Assembly: GCF_003056725.1 (NCBI RefSeq)
Contig: NZ_QBKZ01000001.1
Span: forward strand, 915,922-979,921
Source: Mangrovicoccus ximenensis
GTDB taxonomy: Bacteria; Pseudomonadota; Alphaproteobacteria; Rhodobacterales; Rhodobacteraceae
Length of the DNA: 64,000 nucleotides
Reading direction: 5' to 3'
Of this stretch, positions 56,010-64,000 are shown piece after piece (within the stretch, counting starts at the first letter, position 1; the number at the start of each line of letters is the position of its first letter). Below the pieces are notes generated by a model, which was not told the DNA's origin, ran no database searches, and was given only the letters and a program-made list of their open reading frames with translations. The translations under genes and the position numbers were made by a program.

Positions 56010-57353
56010 TCAGTTGGCCAGATAGGCCGCCATGCTGTCGTCGAGCGCCTCCTTCCAGGGCGTGTGATGCACCGGCGCCATCGTTCCGGTGATCACCGAG
56101 CGGTAGGAATTGTTGCGGAATCCCATGATGTTCTGGGCCTTGTGCTTCTTCCATTCGAAGAACGCCTCGCAGGCGCCGTCGATGTCGAAGCTCGGATAGT
56201 CGGTCTCGGCGACCAGCTCCTTCACGTAATCGGCCTGATAGCGGATCGCGTATTTGGTGTCGTCCGAAGCTTCCTCGCGCGCCTCGCGCTCGGCCACGTC
56301 GGCCATCAGCACCTGCTTGTCGGCGGGCACCTCGATGCGGCCGAGGATGATGTCGCGGACATACCAGGCCTGGGCATCGAACATGTTGAAGGTGAACCAC
56401 TGGTCCTGCATCCCGAGATAGAACAGCGCCGGATTGTGGACATAGGCCACGCCCTTCCACAGGTCGGCGGTCGCCAGCCGGTTCGCCGTCTTCAGCCGCA
56501 GGTCGTCGGGCAGGAACGGGAAGTAATGGCGGTAGCCGGTGCACAGGATGATCGCGTCGACCTCCTTGCAGCTGCCGTCGGCGAAGAAGGCGGTGCGGCC
56601 CTCGACGCGGACCAGCCCCTGCTTCTCCTCCCAGTTTTCCGGCCAGTCGAAGCCCATCGGCGCCGAACGGTAGCAGGTGGTCACCGATTTCGCACCGTAT
56701 TTCCAGCATTGCGAGCCGATGTCTTCGGCCGAGTAGGAGGCGCCGACCAGCAGCACGTCCTTGCCCTCGAATTCGCGGGCGTCGCGGAAATCATGGGCAT
56801 GGACGATGCGGCCGTTGAACTGGTCGAAGCCCGGATATTCCGGCACGTTCGGCGAGGAGAAATGCCCCGAGGCGACGATCACATGGTCGAAGGTCTCGCG
56901 GTACACCCGGTCCTCGGCCATGTCATGCACGGTGACGGTGAACAGCCCGGTCTCCTGATCATGCTCGACCCAGCGGATCACCGAGGAGAAGCGGATCCAG
57001 CCGCGCACGTCGGCCTTCAGCACGCGGCCCTCGATATAGTCGAAGAGCACCGCCCGCGGCGGGTAGGAGGCGATCTGCTTGCCGAAATGTTCCTCGAAGG
57101 AATAGTCCGCGAATTCGAGGCCTTCCTTCGGTCCGTTCGACCAGAGATAGCGGTACATCGAGCCATGGACCGGCTCGCCGTGCTCGTCGGTGCCGGTGCG
57201 CCAGGTGTAGTTCCACAACCCGCCCCAGTTCGACTGCTTCTCGAAGCAGACGATCTCGGGGATCTCGGCGCCCTTCTGGGCGGCGGACTGGAAGGCGCGG
57301 AGCTGGGCAAGGCCGGAGGGGCCGGCACCGATGACGGCAACACGTTTCTTCAT
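56010..57353 (-). CDS. tmm: flavin-containing monooxygenase, probable trimethylamine monooxygenase
   Basis: 447 residues, matching bacterial Tmm in length and features. FAD motif [15 protein letters not shown] (residues 6-20), [15 protein letters not shown], the class B flavin monooxygenase motif [11 protein letters not shown] (FxGxxxHxxx), NADPH motif [13 protein letters not shown], and the distal [10 protein letters not shown]. Tmm oxidises trimethylamine (and other tertiary amines or sulfides) to the N-oxide with NADPH and O2. ATG 57353 follows AGGGAGA. It is transcribed away from an AmiC-like sensor across a palindrome-containing promoter region. The downstream dimethylamine/TMAO genes (tdm, dmm, tmo) are not in the window, so the substrate assignment rests on sequence alone. 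Confidence 0.82.
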   Translation of the reverse strand: MKKRVAVIGAGPSGLAQLRAFQSAAQKGAEIPEIVCFEKQSNWGGLWNYTWRTGTDEHGEPVHGSMYRYLWSNGPKEGLEFADYSFEEHFGKQIASYPPRAVLFDYIEGRVLKADVRGWIRFSSVIRWVEHDQETGLFTVTVHDMAEDRVYRETFDHVIVASGHFSSPNVPEYPGFDQFNGRIVHAHDFRDAREFEGKDVLLVGASYSAEDIGSQCWKYGAKSVTTCYRSAPMGFDWPENWEEKQGLVRVEGRTAFFADGSCKEVDAIILCTGYRHYFPFLPDDLRLKTANRLATADLWKGVAYVHNPALFYLGMQDQWFTFNMFDAQAWYVRDIILGRIEVPADKQVLMADVAEREAREEASDDTKYAIRYQADYVKELVAETDYPSFDIDGACEAFFEWKKHKAQNIMGFRNNSYRSVITGTMAPVHHTPWKEALDDSMAAYLAN

Positions 57354-57388
57354 GGAGTATCTCCCTGCATTCTGTCGGGTTCTGGTTT

Positions 57389-57412
57389 GGACCAATATTA
57401 GAAATTGGTTCC
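57389..57412. promoter_or_regulatory. imperfect inverted repeat in the tmm/AmiC-like divergent promoter
   Basis: GGACCAAT (57389-57396) and ATTGGTTCC (57404-57412) form an imperfect palindrome. TGGACCA (57388-57394) also has an inverted partner, TGGTCCA (57429-57435). The region is AT-rich and probably contains the tmm promoter. Which regulator binds is unknown. Confidence 0.4.
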
Positions 57413-57529
57413 TCTTATTGGTTTTGGGTGGTCCAAAATTTTCTGGTGGTCAACGAAATTTCTTTCGGGGAATATGATTCCGGACCGGGCGGAAGATTTT
57501 TGACTATTCGTTGGGCAGGAGGCGGGAAT

Positions 57530-58816
57530 TTGGTCACGACATCATTGGCGCAGCGGCTGCTGGCCACCGGAAACCTGCCGCGGCTGAGCGTGCGCGACCG
57601 TGCGCCGGTTCGGATCGGGGCGCTGGTGCCGCTCTCGGGGCCGCAGGAACCCTGGGGACGGCCCGGCCTCGACGGCTGCCGGATCTGGGCGGATTCGATC
57701 AACCAACATGGCGGCCTGCTGACGGGGGGCACCCGCCGCCATGTCGAGCTGATCGCGGCGGACAGTTCCGGCGGCGAGGAGGCGGTGCTCGAAGCCGTGC
57801 GCACCATGGTCGAGACCCAGCGGGTCCGGCTGGTGCTGACGCTGGGCGGCGCCGGCATGGGGCTGGCGCTGGCCTATCTGATGGACCGCCGGGTGCTGAC
57901 CGCGACGCTGCTGCCCTCGGATCTCTCGCCCGACCACCCGTTCCTGATCGCGCCGAGCGAGGTGCATCCCTTCTTCAATGTCACCGGCGTCGAGTGGCTG
58001 GCCGAACGCCGCCCCGGGGCCCGCCGGGTCGCGCTGTGTTCCCAGGACGACCGGCTGGGCCTGCCCTCGCTGGCCACCTACCGCGCCGCCTTCCGCGTCG
58101 CCGGGCGCGAGATCGTCCACGAAACCCGCTATGATCCGGCCGAAGCGGATGCCGCCGCGATCGTCGCCGGGATGATGGCGGCGGAGCCGGACGTGCTTTG
58201 CTGGTGCAGCTCGGCGCCGCCGATGGTTGACGCGCTGACCGCCGCTGCCTTCGACGCGGGCTTTGCCGGGGAAATCCTCTCCTGCACCTGCGACGGCTAC
58301 GAAAGGCTGGTGGCGCGCACCTCGGCGGCGTTCATGGAACGCTTCACCTTCCAGTTCCCGGATTTCGACGATCCGGCGCTCGAAGATGCGGAATTCTTCT
58401 TCCGGCGCCCGCGCGCCTTCTACGATGCCTATTGCCGCCGCTTTCCCGGCCAGTGGACCGCGGTCAGCTGGGAATACGCGGCGATCCTCGACATGTGGCA
58501 TGCCGCGGTCGAAACCGCCGACAGCCTGGCCGCGCCCTCGGTGCTGGCGGCAATGAAACGCGGACGGCAGATGCCGCACGCTTTCGGCATGGCGAAATGG
58601 TGGGGCACCGAAGTCTACGGCATCGACAATGCGCTGGTCGGCGACTGGCCGGTTGTGGCGATCCGCGGCGGCAAGGCGCGCATCCAGGGCTTCGGCTCGG
58701 TGCTCGGCTGGCTCGAGGCGCATGGCGCGGTGCTGATGGAGGAACTCGGCGCGGTGGACCAGCTCTGGCACCAGCGCCACAAGCCCGATCTCGACCGCGC
58801 GCTGAGCGGCACATGA
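57530..58816 (+). CDS. AmiC/urea-binding-like periplasmic-fold sensor without signal peptide
   Basis: 428 residues with the type I periplasmic-binding fold of branched-chain amino acid/amide/urea receptors: VRIGALVPLSGPQEPWGRPG, HVELIAADSSGGEEAVLEAV, LTLGGAGMGLALAYLMDRRV, PSEVHPFFNVTGVEWLAERR, VALCSQDDRLGLPSLATYRA, and EPDVLCWCSSAPPMVDALTA. No signal peptide is seen from the preferred start, TTG 57530, which follows AGGAGG at good spacing. It may therefore be a cytosolic ligand sensor like AmiC rather than a transport protein. No AmiR antiterminator or ABC permease lies beside it. It faces tmm and is followed by hyuA. Confidence 0.75.
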   Translation: MVTTSLAQRLLATGNLPRLSVRDRAPVRIGALVPLSGPQEPWGRPGLDGCRIWADSINQHGGLLTGGTRRHVELIAADSSGGEEAVLEAVRTMVETQRVRLVLTLGGAGMGLALAYLMDRRVLTATLLPSDLSPDHPFLIAPSEVHPFFNVTGVEWLAERRPGARRVALCSQDDRLGLPSLATYRAAFRVAGREIVHETRYDPAEADAAAIVAGMMAAEPDVLCWCSSAPPMVDALTAAAFDAGFAGEILSCTCDGYERLVARTSAAFMERFTFQFPDFDDPALEDAEFFFRRPRAFYDAYCRRFPGQWTAVSWEYAAILDMWHAAVETADSLAAPSVLAAMKRGRQMPHAFGMAKWWGTEVYGIDNALVGDWPVVAIRGGKARIQGFGSVLGWLEAHGAVLMEELGAVDQLWHQRHKPDLDRALSGT

Positions 58817-59060
58817 CGGCCGGGCAGGACAGGACGGAGGACGGCGCATGAAGGCACCGGCAAAGACGGCATCCGGACAGAACCCTCACGCTGTTCGCGA
58901 TGTTCGCGAGAACGCGCCGCCTGCCACTTCGCGTCCCGGCAGCTCGGGGAGGCCTCTGCCAGACAAGTGGCCTGACCCCCGTCCCCGTTTCCGCCGCGCT
59001 CCCCCGCGGCTTCCCCTTCCGGCCCGCGCCCGGCGCGGCCGCTGCTTCCACGGAGTATCC

Positions 59061-61097
59061 ATGTCCTATCGTGTCGGAGTCGATATCGGCGGCTCGTTCA
59101 CCGATTTCGCGTTCTTCAATGACCAGACCGGCGACCTGAAATCGCTGAAGGTCTTTTCCCGCCCGGACGAACCCGGCGCCGAAGTCACCCGCGGCATCGC
59201 GCGGGCGGGGGAGCTCTACGGCATCGCGCCCGGCGACATCAGCTATTTCACCCATGGCACCACGGTCGGCATCAATACCGTGATCCAGCGCAAGGGGCTG
59301 CAGCTCGCGCTCTTCGCGACCGAAGGCTTCATCGACGTGCTGGAGCTCGAGCGGCTGAAGATCCCCGACATGTACAACATCCTGTCGAAGCGCCCCGATC
59401 CGCTGATCACCCGCGACATGGTCTGGGGCATCCCCGGCCGGCTCGACGCGACAGGCGCCGAGAAGACGCCGGTCGATGCCGAAGCCGTGCGCGCCGCCGC
59501 GCTTTCGGCCAAGGCGGCAGGCGCCGAGGGCGTGGTGATCGCGCTGATCCATGCCTATCGCAACCCGGCCCATGAAGAGCAGGTCGCGCAGATCGTCGAA
59601 GAGGCGACCGGCCTGCCGGTGTTCCTGTCTTCGAAGACCTGGCCGATCATCCGCGAATACGAACGCACCATCACCGCCGTGATCGGCGGCTATGTCCAGC
59701 CCCGCGTCGCGCATTACCTGACCCAGCTGCAGGCCGCGCTGAAAGGCGCGGGCGTCACGCCGGAGCCGCGGCTGACCAAGTCGAATGGCGGGCTGATGAC
59801 CGCCGAGGAAGGCAAGAGCCAGTGCGTCGACATGATCCTGTCGGGCACCGCCTCGGGCGTGATCGGCGCCTCCTATGTTGCGGGGATCGCGGGCATCGGC
59901 AATTGCATGAGCCTCGATATCGGCGGCACCTCGGCCGACGTGGCGGTGATCGAGGACGGCAAGCCCGCCTTCGGCACCGGCGAGCAGATCGGCGATTTCC
60001 GCATCTACATCCCCTCGGTCTCGGTCAGCTCGATCGGCGAAGGCGGCGGCTCCATCGCCTGGGTCGACCGCCAGAACGTGCTGCGCGTCGGCCCGGAAAG
60101 CGCAGGGAGCACCCCCGGCCCGGCCTGCTACGGCAAGGGCGGCACGCGGGCGACGATCACCGACGCCTTCGTCGCGCTCGGCATGGTCGGCCATTCGGGG
60201 CTGGGTTACGATACCGTCACCGTCGACCGCGCCCTCTCCGTCGCCGCCATCGAGCCCCTGGCCGGGGCCACCGGGCAGAGCGTCGAGGACACCGCCGAGG
60301 CCATCATCGAAATCGCCGTCTCGTCCATGTTCGCGGGCGTCTCCGGCCTGGTCTCGCGCTTCGGCATCGACCCGCGCGACTTCTCCATGCTGGCCTTCGG
60401 CGGGGCCGGCCCGATGCTGGCCTGCTTCCTCGCCCGCGAACTCGGCATGCGCGAAGTCGTCGTGCCGACGACGCCGGGCGTGCTCTCGGCGCTCGGCGGG
60501 CTGATTGCCGACGTGAAGAACGACTTCCTGCGCACGGTCTATGCCGACCTGACGCCTGACGTGCTCCCCTCTCTGGCGGAGGCCTTCGCCGAAATGGAAA
60601 CCGCCGCAAAGCAATGGCTGGTCGAGGATCAGGGCCATGCCGGGAACTACACGATCCTGCATTCCGCCGAGATGCGCTACCGCGGCCAGAGCTTCGAGAT
60701 CGAGACGCCGCTGACGCCGGAAATGCTGGCCGGTGACGGCGCCGCGCTGGCCGAGGCCTTCCACGAAGAGCACCGCCGCCTCTACGGCCATGCCGATCCT
60801 GAAGCCACCGTCCAGGTCATCGCCCTGCGCCTCGTCATCGCCGGGACCACGGCGAAGCCCGTCCTGCAGACCGCCGAACCGGTCGCGGCCGAGGCCGCGC
60901 CCATCGGGCAAACCACGATCCGCGTCGATGGCGCCGCCCGGGAGGTCAGCCTCTACCGCCGCACCGAGCTGAAGCCCGGCCACTGGCTGAAGGGCCCGGC
61001 CATCGTGCTGCAGGACGACACCACCACGGTGATCCCGCCGGGCTTCCGGCTGGATACCGACCGCTTCTCCAACCTGCGCATCTCCGAGGAGGCCTGA
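59061..61097 (+). CDS. hyuA: hydantoinase/5-oxoprolinase subunit A (HyuA-like)
   Basis: 678 residues. The HyuA-N ATPase-like fold starts at once (RVGVDIGGSFTDFAFFND) with a second actin-like motif (CMSLDIGGTSADVAVIEDG), then YFTHGTTVGINTVIQRKG, AYRNPAHEEQVA, STPGPACYGKGG, MLAFGGAGPMLACFLAREL and the C-terminal ALRLVIAGT. It acts with HyuB to hydrolyse hydantoins, N-methylhydantoin, oxoproline or acetone-type substrates, usually with ATP. ATG 59061 is preferred over a poor upstream extension; the 240 bases before it hold no gene. HyuB follows after three bases. Confidence 0.9.
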   Translation: MSYRVGVDIGGSFTDFAFFNDQTGDLKSLKVFSRPDEPGAEVTRGIARAGELYGIAPGDISYFTHGTTVGINTVIQRKGLQLALFATEGFIDVLELERLKIPDMYNILSKRPDPLITRDMVWGIPGRLDATGAEKTPVDAEAVRAAALSAKAAGAEGVVIALIHAYRNPAHEEQVAQIVEEATGLPVFLSSKTWPIIREYERTITAVIGGYVQPRVAHYLTQLQAALKGAGVTPEPRLTKSNGGLMTAEEGKSQCVDMILSGTASGVIGASYVAGIAGIGNCMSLDIGGTSADVAVIEDGKPAFGTGEQIGDFRIYIPSVSVSSIGEGGGSIAWVDRQNVLRVGPESAGSTPGPACYGKGGTRATITDAFVALGMVGHSGLGYDTVTVDRALSVAAIEPLAGATGQSVEDTAEAIIEIAVSSMFAGVSGLVSRFGIDPRDFSMLAFGGAGPMLACFLARELGMREVVVPTTPGVLSALGGLIADVKNDFLRTVYADLTPDVLPSLAEAFAEMETAAKQWLVEDQGHAGNYTILHSAEMRYRGQSFEIETPLTPEMLAGDGAALAEAFHEEHRRLYGHADPEATVQVIALRLVIAGTTAKPVLQTAEPVAAEAAPIGQTTIRVDGAAREVSLYRRTELKPGHWLKGPAIVLQDDTTTVIPPGFRLDTDRFSNLRISEEA

Positions 61098-61100
61098 GCC

Positions 61101-63098
61101 ATGCCCCGCGACACCCAGGCCCGCGCGGCCAATATCCAGGTCCTCGCCAATTTCTGCGCCGCCGCCGCCGAAAGCATGGGCTACACGCTCATGCGCACCG
61201 CGCATTCGACCTTCGTCAAGGAGACCGAAGATTTCTCCTGCCAGATCCTCTCGCCTGAGGGCCTGACCGTCGCCTCGCCGACCACGATGGGCGCGACCTG
61301 GTACACAGGTCTGGACTATTCCGGCGTGATCGACCGCTTCGACTACCGCGAAGGCGACATCTGCGTCGTCTCCGACCCCTATAGCGGCTTCGTCGCCACC
61401 CATGCGCCCGACCTGCACATGTGGCGGCCGGTCTTCCATGAGGGCGAGCTGGTCTGCTTCGTCGGCAACCACATCCACAACACCGATGTCGGCGGCGCGG
61501 TCCCGGCCTCTCTCAGCCGCACGCTGACCGAGGTCCATCAGGAGGGCCTGCGCATCCCGCCGATGCGGCTCTTGCGCGACGGCAAGCTCAACGAGGACCT
61601 GCTGGCGCTGATCGAAACGAACGTGCGCCTGCCCGAGCAGAACCACGGCGACCTGCAGGCCCAGATCGCCTGCACCGAGGTCGGCGTCCGCAAGATGCAG
61701 GACATCGTCAAGCGCTTCGGTCCCTCCGGCTTCAAGGCCGGTCTGGCGAAGCTGATGGACTATGCCGAGCGCCAGAGCCGCGCGGTGATCTCCGAACTGC
61801 CCGACGGCGAGTATTTCTTCGCGGATTACGCCGACGAGGACCAGACCGGTGGCTATCCGGTCCGCATCTGCGTGACGCTCCGGGTCAAGGGCGACGAGCT
61901 GGAGGTGGATTACACCGGCTCCGACCCGCAGCTTGTCTCGTCGCTCAACATGCCGACGGGCGGCAACCCGCGCCATTCGCTGGCCATGGTCGGCGTGATG
62001 TATGCGCTCTATGCGCTCGACCCGACGATGATGCTGAATTACGGCCTCGTGCGTCCCGTGACCGCGATCCTGCCCGAGGGCTCGGTGGTGAACCCGGTGA
62101 AGCCCGCCGCGGTCGGCATGCGCTCGCTGCTGTCGAACCTGGCGCAGACCGCCGTGCTGGGCGCCTTTGCCCAGATCGTGCCCGACAAGCTCCCGGCCTC
62201 GCCCGGCAACGGCGTGTCTATCCTGAACGTGCGCACCTCGACTAGGGACGGCCGCTCCGTCATGGCCTCGATTGGACCCGTGGGCGGCGGCGCGGGCGGC
62301 GGCCCCTTCGCCGACGGCGCAGAGGGCTGCGGCGCCAACATGTCCTTCCTGAAGAACACGCCGGTGGAGATCAACGAGGCCGAGGTGCCGATCGAGATCC
62401 TGCGCTACGGCCTCGTGCCCGACAGCGGCGGCCCGGGCCGCTACCGCGGCGGCTCGGCGCTGGAGATGGAATTCTCGCTGGCCGCGCCGCAGTCGATGGT
62501 CACGGCGCGGAACCGCGACCGCTCGCGCTTCGCTGCCTGGGGTCTTGCAGGCGGACAGGCCGGGCGGCCGTCCCGCTTCACCCGCAACCCCGAGGGCGAC
62601 AGCCCCGAGGAGCTGGGCTCGGTCGACATCGTCCATTGCGCGCCGGGCGACATCATCCGCCTGCAGGGTCCGGGCGCCGGCGGCTATGGCGACCCGCTGG
62701 AACGGCCGATCGAGGAGGTCGCGGCGGATGTCGCCAAGGGCTTCGTCTCGGTGGAGAATGCAAAGCTGCAATACGGGGTGATCGTCAATGCGGAGGGAGA
62801 GGCGGATCTGGCTTCCACCGCCACCTTGCGCGCCGAGATCGCGGCGTCCCGGCCGCCGGAAACAGGCTATGGCCCGGCCCGCGAAGCCTATGAAGCAGTT
62901 TGGACACGTCCGCGCTATGCGGCACTGACCACGATCCTCGCGGGCATTCCCGTGAACTGGCGCTACTTCGCCAAGCACGCGATCTTTGCCGAGGTCGGCG
63001 ACACGCTGCCCGCAACGCCGGAGGACATCTCTGCGGTGACCGGGGCCTATGCCAAGCTGCGCGCGCGCTTCCCCGAACTGCCGGAGGTGGCGCTGTGA
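61101..63098 (+). CDS. hyuB: hydantoinase/5-oxoprolinase subunit B (HyuB-like)
   Basis: 665 residues of the HyuB family. Opening segments include MGYTLMRTAHSTFVKETEDF, VASPTTMGATW, DICVVSDPYSGFVATHAPDL, CFVGNHIHNTDVGGAVP and VGPVGGGAGGGPFADGAEG-like loops; GPGAGGYGDPLERPIEEV near the end is the conserved GxGGxGxP motif. It is the catalytic partner of HyuA. The stop overlaps the SDR start (GTGA at 63095-63098), tying the three genes into one operon. Confidence 0.9.
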   Translation: MPRDTQARAANIQVLANFCAAAAESMGYTLMRTAHSTFVKETEDFSCQILSPEGLTVASPTTMGATWYTGLDYSGVIDRFDYREGDICVVSDPYSGFVATHAPDLHMWRPVFHEGELVCFVGNHIHNTDVGGAVPASLSRTLTEVHQEGLRIPPMRLLRDGKLNEDLLALIETNVRLPEQNHGDLQAQIACTEVGVRKMQDIVKRFGPSGFKAGLAKLMDYAERQSRAVISELPDGEYFFADYADEDQTGGYPVRICVTLRVKGDELEVDYTGSDPQLVSSLNMPTGGNPRHSLAMVGVMYALYALDPTMMLNYGLVRPVTAILPEGSVVNPVKPAAVGMRSLLSNLAQTAVLGAFAQIVPDKLPASPGNGVSILNVRTSTRDGRSVMASIGPVGGGAGGGPFADGAEGCGANMSFLKNTPVEINEAEVPIEILRYGLVPDSGGPGRYRGGSALEMEFSLAAPQSMVTARNRDRSRFAAWGLAGGQAGRPSRFTRNPEGDSPEELGSVDIVHCAPGDIIRLQGPGAGGYGDPLERPIEEVAADVAKGFVSVENAKLQYGVIVNAEGEADLASTATLRAEIAASRPPETGYGPAREAYEAVWTRPRYAALTTILAGIPVNWRYFAKHAIFAEVGDTLPATPEDISAVTGAYAKLRARFPELPEVAL

Positions 63099-63862
63099 TC
63101 CTCGCCCCCGGAAGCCTCGCCGACCGGACCTTCCTCGTGACCGGCGCCACCGGCGGAATCGGGCAGGCCATAACGGCCTGTCTCGCCGCAGCAGGCGCGA
63201 AGGTCGTGATCCACTACGCATCGAACCGGGAGCGGGCCGAAGGGCTGCTGTCGGAGATCGGCGGCGCGGGCTGGATCGTGCAGGGCGATCTCGCGACCCG
63301 CGAAGGACCGACGCAGCTCTGGGACGACGCTCTGGCCGAAGCCGGACGGATCGACGGCATGGTGATGAATGCAGGCCTGCGCACCGAAGCGCTGATCGGC
63401 GGCGATCACGGGCCGTGGCGCGGTGCCTGGGAGCTGGAGATGGCGGTCAACCTGCTCGCCCCCGCCGACATGCTGCGCGCGGCGCTGCCGCATTTCCGCG
63501 CCAATGGCGGCGGGCGGATCGTCTCCATCGCCAGCCGCGCGGCGCAGCGCGGCTACATGGAGGACTACCTGCCCTACGGCGCCTCCAAGGCCGCGCTGAT
63601 CAACCTGACGAAATCCGTGGCGCGCAACTGGTCGAAGGACGGGGTGATCGCCGTCACCGTCTCGCCCGGCTTCGTCCATGCGGGCATGGCGGAGGCCTAC
63701 ATTGCCGAGCACGGCTACGCGGCCACGGCCTCGGACATCCCGACCGGACAGCTGGTTTCGGCGGAGGAGCTGGCGGCAACGGTCGGCTTCTGCCTGATCC
63801 CCGCCAACATGGCCGTGAACGGCGCGACCATCGACCTGAACGGCGGCAGCTACATCCGCTGA
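63095..63862 (+). CDS. short-chain dehydrogenase/reductase (SDR)
   Basis: 255 residues, classical SDR. Cofactor motif TGATGGIGQA (TGxxxGIG), NAG at MVMNAGLR, active-site Ser in RIVSIASRAA and YxxxK in LPYGASKAAL, ending GATIDLNGGSYIR. Substrate unknown; probably oxidises or reduces an intermediate of the hydantoin-type pathway of its operon. Start GTG 63095 overlaps the hyuB stop. Confidence 0.9.
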   Translation: MILAPGSLADRTFLVTGATGGIGQAITACLAAAGAKVVIHYASNRERAEGLLSEIGGAGWIVQGDLATREGPTQLWDDALAEAGRIDGMVMNAGLRTEALIGGDHGPWRGAWELEMAVNLLAPADMLRAALPHFRANGGGRIVSIASRAAQRGYMEDYLPYGASKAALINLTKSVARNWSKDGVIAVTVSPGFVHAGMAEAYIAEHGYAATASDIPTGQLVSAEELAATVGFCLIPANMAVNGATIDLNGGSYIR

Positions 63863-63880
63863 CCTGCCGTCCTGCGGAAA

Positions 63881-63907
63881 GGGCGCCCCGGTTCCGCCGG
63901 GGCGCCC
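63881..63907. terminator. bidirectional terminator after the SDR gene
   Basis: GGGCGCCCCGG (63881-63891) pairs perfectly with CCGGGGCGCCC (63897-63907) around a TTCCG loop. It lies between the SDR stop and the convergent partial gene. Confidence 0.65.
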
Positions 63908-63911
63908 TCCG

Positions 63912-64000
63912 TCATTCCGCGGCCTCGGCCAGAGCGATAGACGGGAAGTCCGGGAAATCCGCCCGCACCGCGCCGAGCGCGGCCAGAACGTCGCCCTCCA
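63912..64000 (-). CDS. C-terminal end of an unidentified gene, runs off the window
   Basis: The last 28 codons end at TGA 63912-63914: DVLAALGAVRADFPDFPS then IALAEAAE. Codon use looks coding (strong third-position G/C). The family cannot be recognised from so short a piece. It converges on the SDR gene across a shared terminator. Confidence 0.4.
   Translation of the reverse strand, partial: EGDVLAALGAVRADFPDFPSIALAEAAE

Noticed and set aside
58848-59060. In-frame N-terminal extension of hyuA starting at 58848
   Set aside because: The extension is Pro/Arg-rich and unlike any HyuA. The family start MSYRVGVDIGGSF at 59061 is clear.
58464-63221. A 1585-codon minus-strand open frame opposite hyuA, hyuB and neighbours
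   Set aside because: It is an antisense shadow of well-supported plus-strand genes and has no domain signature.

Overview
The window is GC-rich DNA (roughly two thirds G+C by eye) of an alphaproteobacterium, almost certainly Rhodobacteraceae/Paracoccaceae. The evidence is the rpmH-rnpA-yidD-ttcA-EAL-yidC-MOSC-engB order, a cytochrome c2, the serC-serA pair with an alphaproteobacterial serC-type RNA leader, a VPLPA-CTERM protein, and a trimethylamine monooxygenase of the kind seen in marine roseobacters. No rRNA, tRNA or CRISPR array was found.

Layout. 1-2.0 kb: 5' end of a GntR gene, a cut argE, a cut FAD/disulfide oxidoreductase, and a TVP38 membrane protein. 2.2-9.95 kb: housekeeping block (rpmH, rnpA, yidD, ttcA, EAL protein, yidC, MOSC protein, acyltransferase, engB). 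10-16.8 kb: glucosyl-phosphoglycerate-type glycosyltransferase with a beheaded partner phosphatase, a hybrid histidine kinase, a thiolase and a phosphoesterase. 16.9-21.5 kb: serine biosynthesis, serA-serC facing serB, with a 32-codon small gene between them. 21.6-27.9 kb: IalB-like protein, idi, cytochrome c2, TetR regulator, HAD hydrolase, MFS carrier and a GGDEF-EAL protein. 28-36.5 kb: zinc-ribbon protein, Baeyer-Villiger monooxygenase, and a ROK-regulated glycerol-3-phosphate-type ABC operon cut at both ends and joined to an RTX fragment. 36.5-43.5 kb: IS graveyard (two decayed IS5-family copies, IS3, IS110 and IS-end fragments) around a truncated MFS gene, a truncated LysR gene, an intact aldehyde dehydrogenase and a DUF1028 remnant. 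43.5-47.9 kb: an AT-rich flagellar island (fliP-fliN-fliH-fliF facing fliL-DUF6468-motE). 48-55.8 kb: fragments of iron-uptake genes and ssb, then lytic transglycosylase, VPLPA-CTERM protein, CBS protein, dsbB, a DedA-like protein, a cut ABC-2 permease, galM and hisC. 56-64 kb: trimethylamine monooxygenase, divergent AmiC-like sensor, hyuA-hyuB and an SDR.

The most striking large-scale property is a series of about fifteen abrupt junctions at which two unrelated genes are each cut and butted together, usually without an IS at the seam. One seam is a neat inversion of about 93 bp inside a FecCD permease. Essential or central genes are affected (ssb and argE cut, yidC frameshifted). The window therefore records either an unusually rearranged, decaying genome or an assembly with many chimeric joins; the sequence alone cannot separate these, and read-level evidence would.

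Functional themes: serine biosynthesis; protein insertion and ribosome-associated housekeeping; c-di-GMP turnover (two EAL proteins); uptake of a glycerol-phosphate-like substrate under a ROK repressor (now incomplete); and methylamine/amide/hydantoin-type nitrogen metabolism at the right end.
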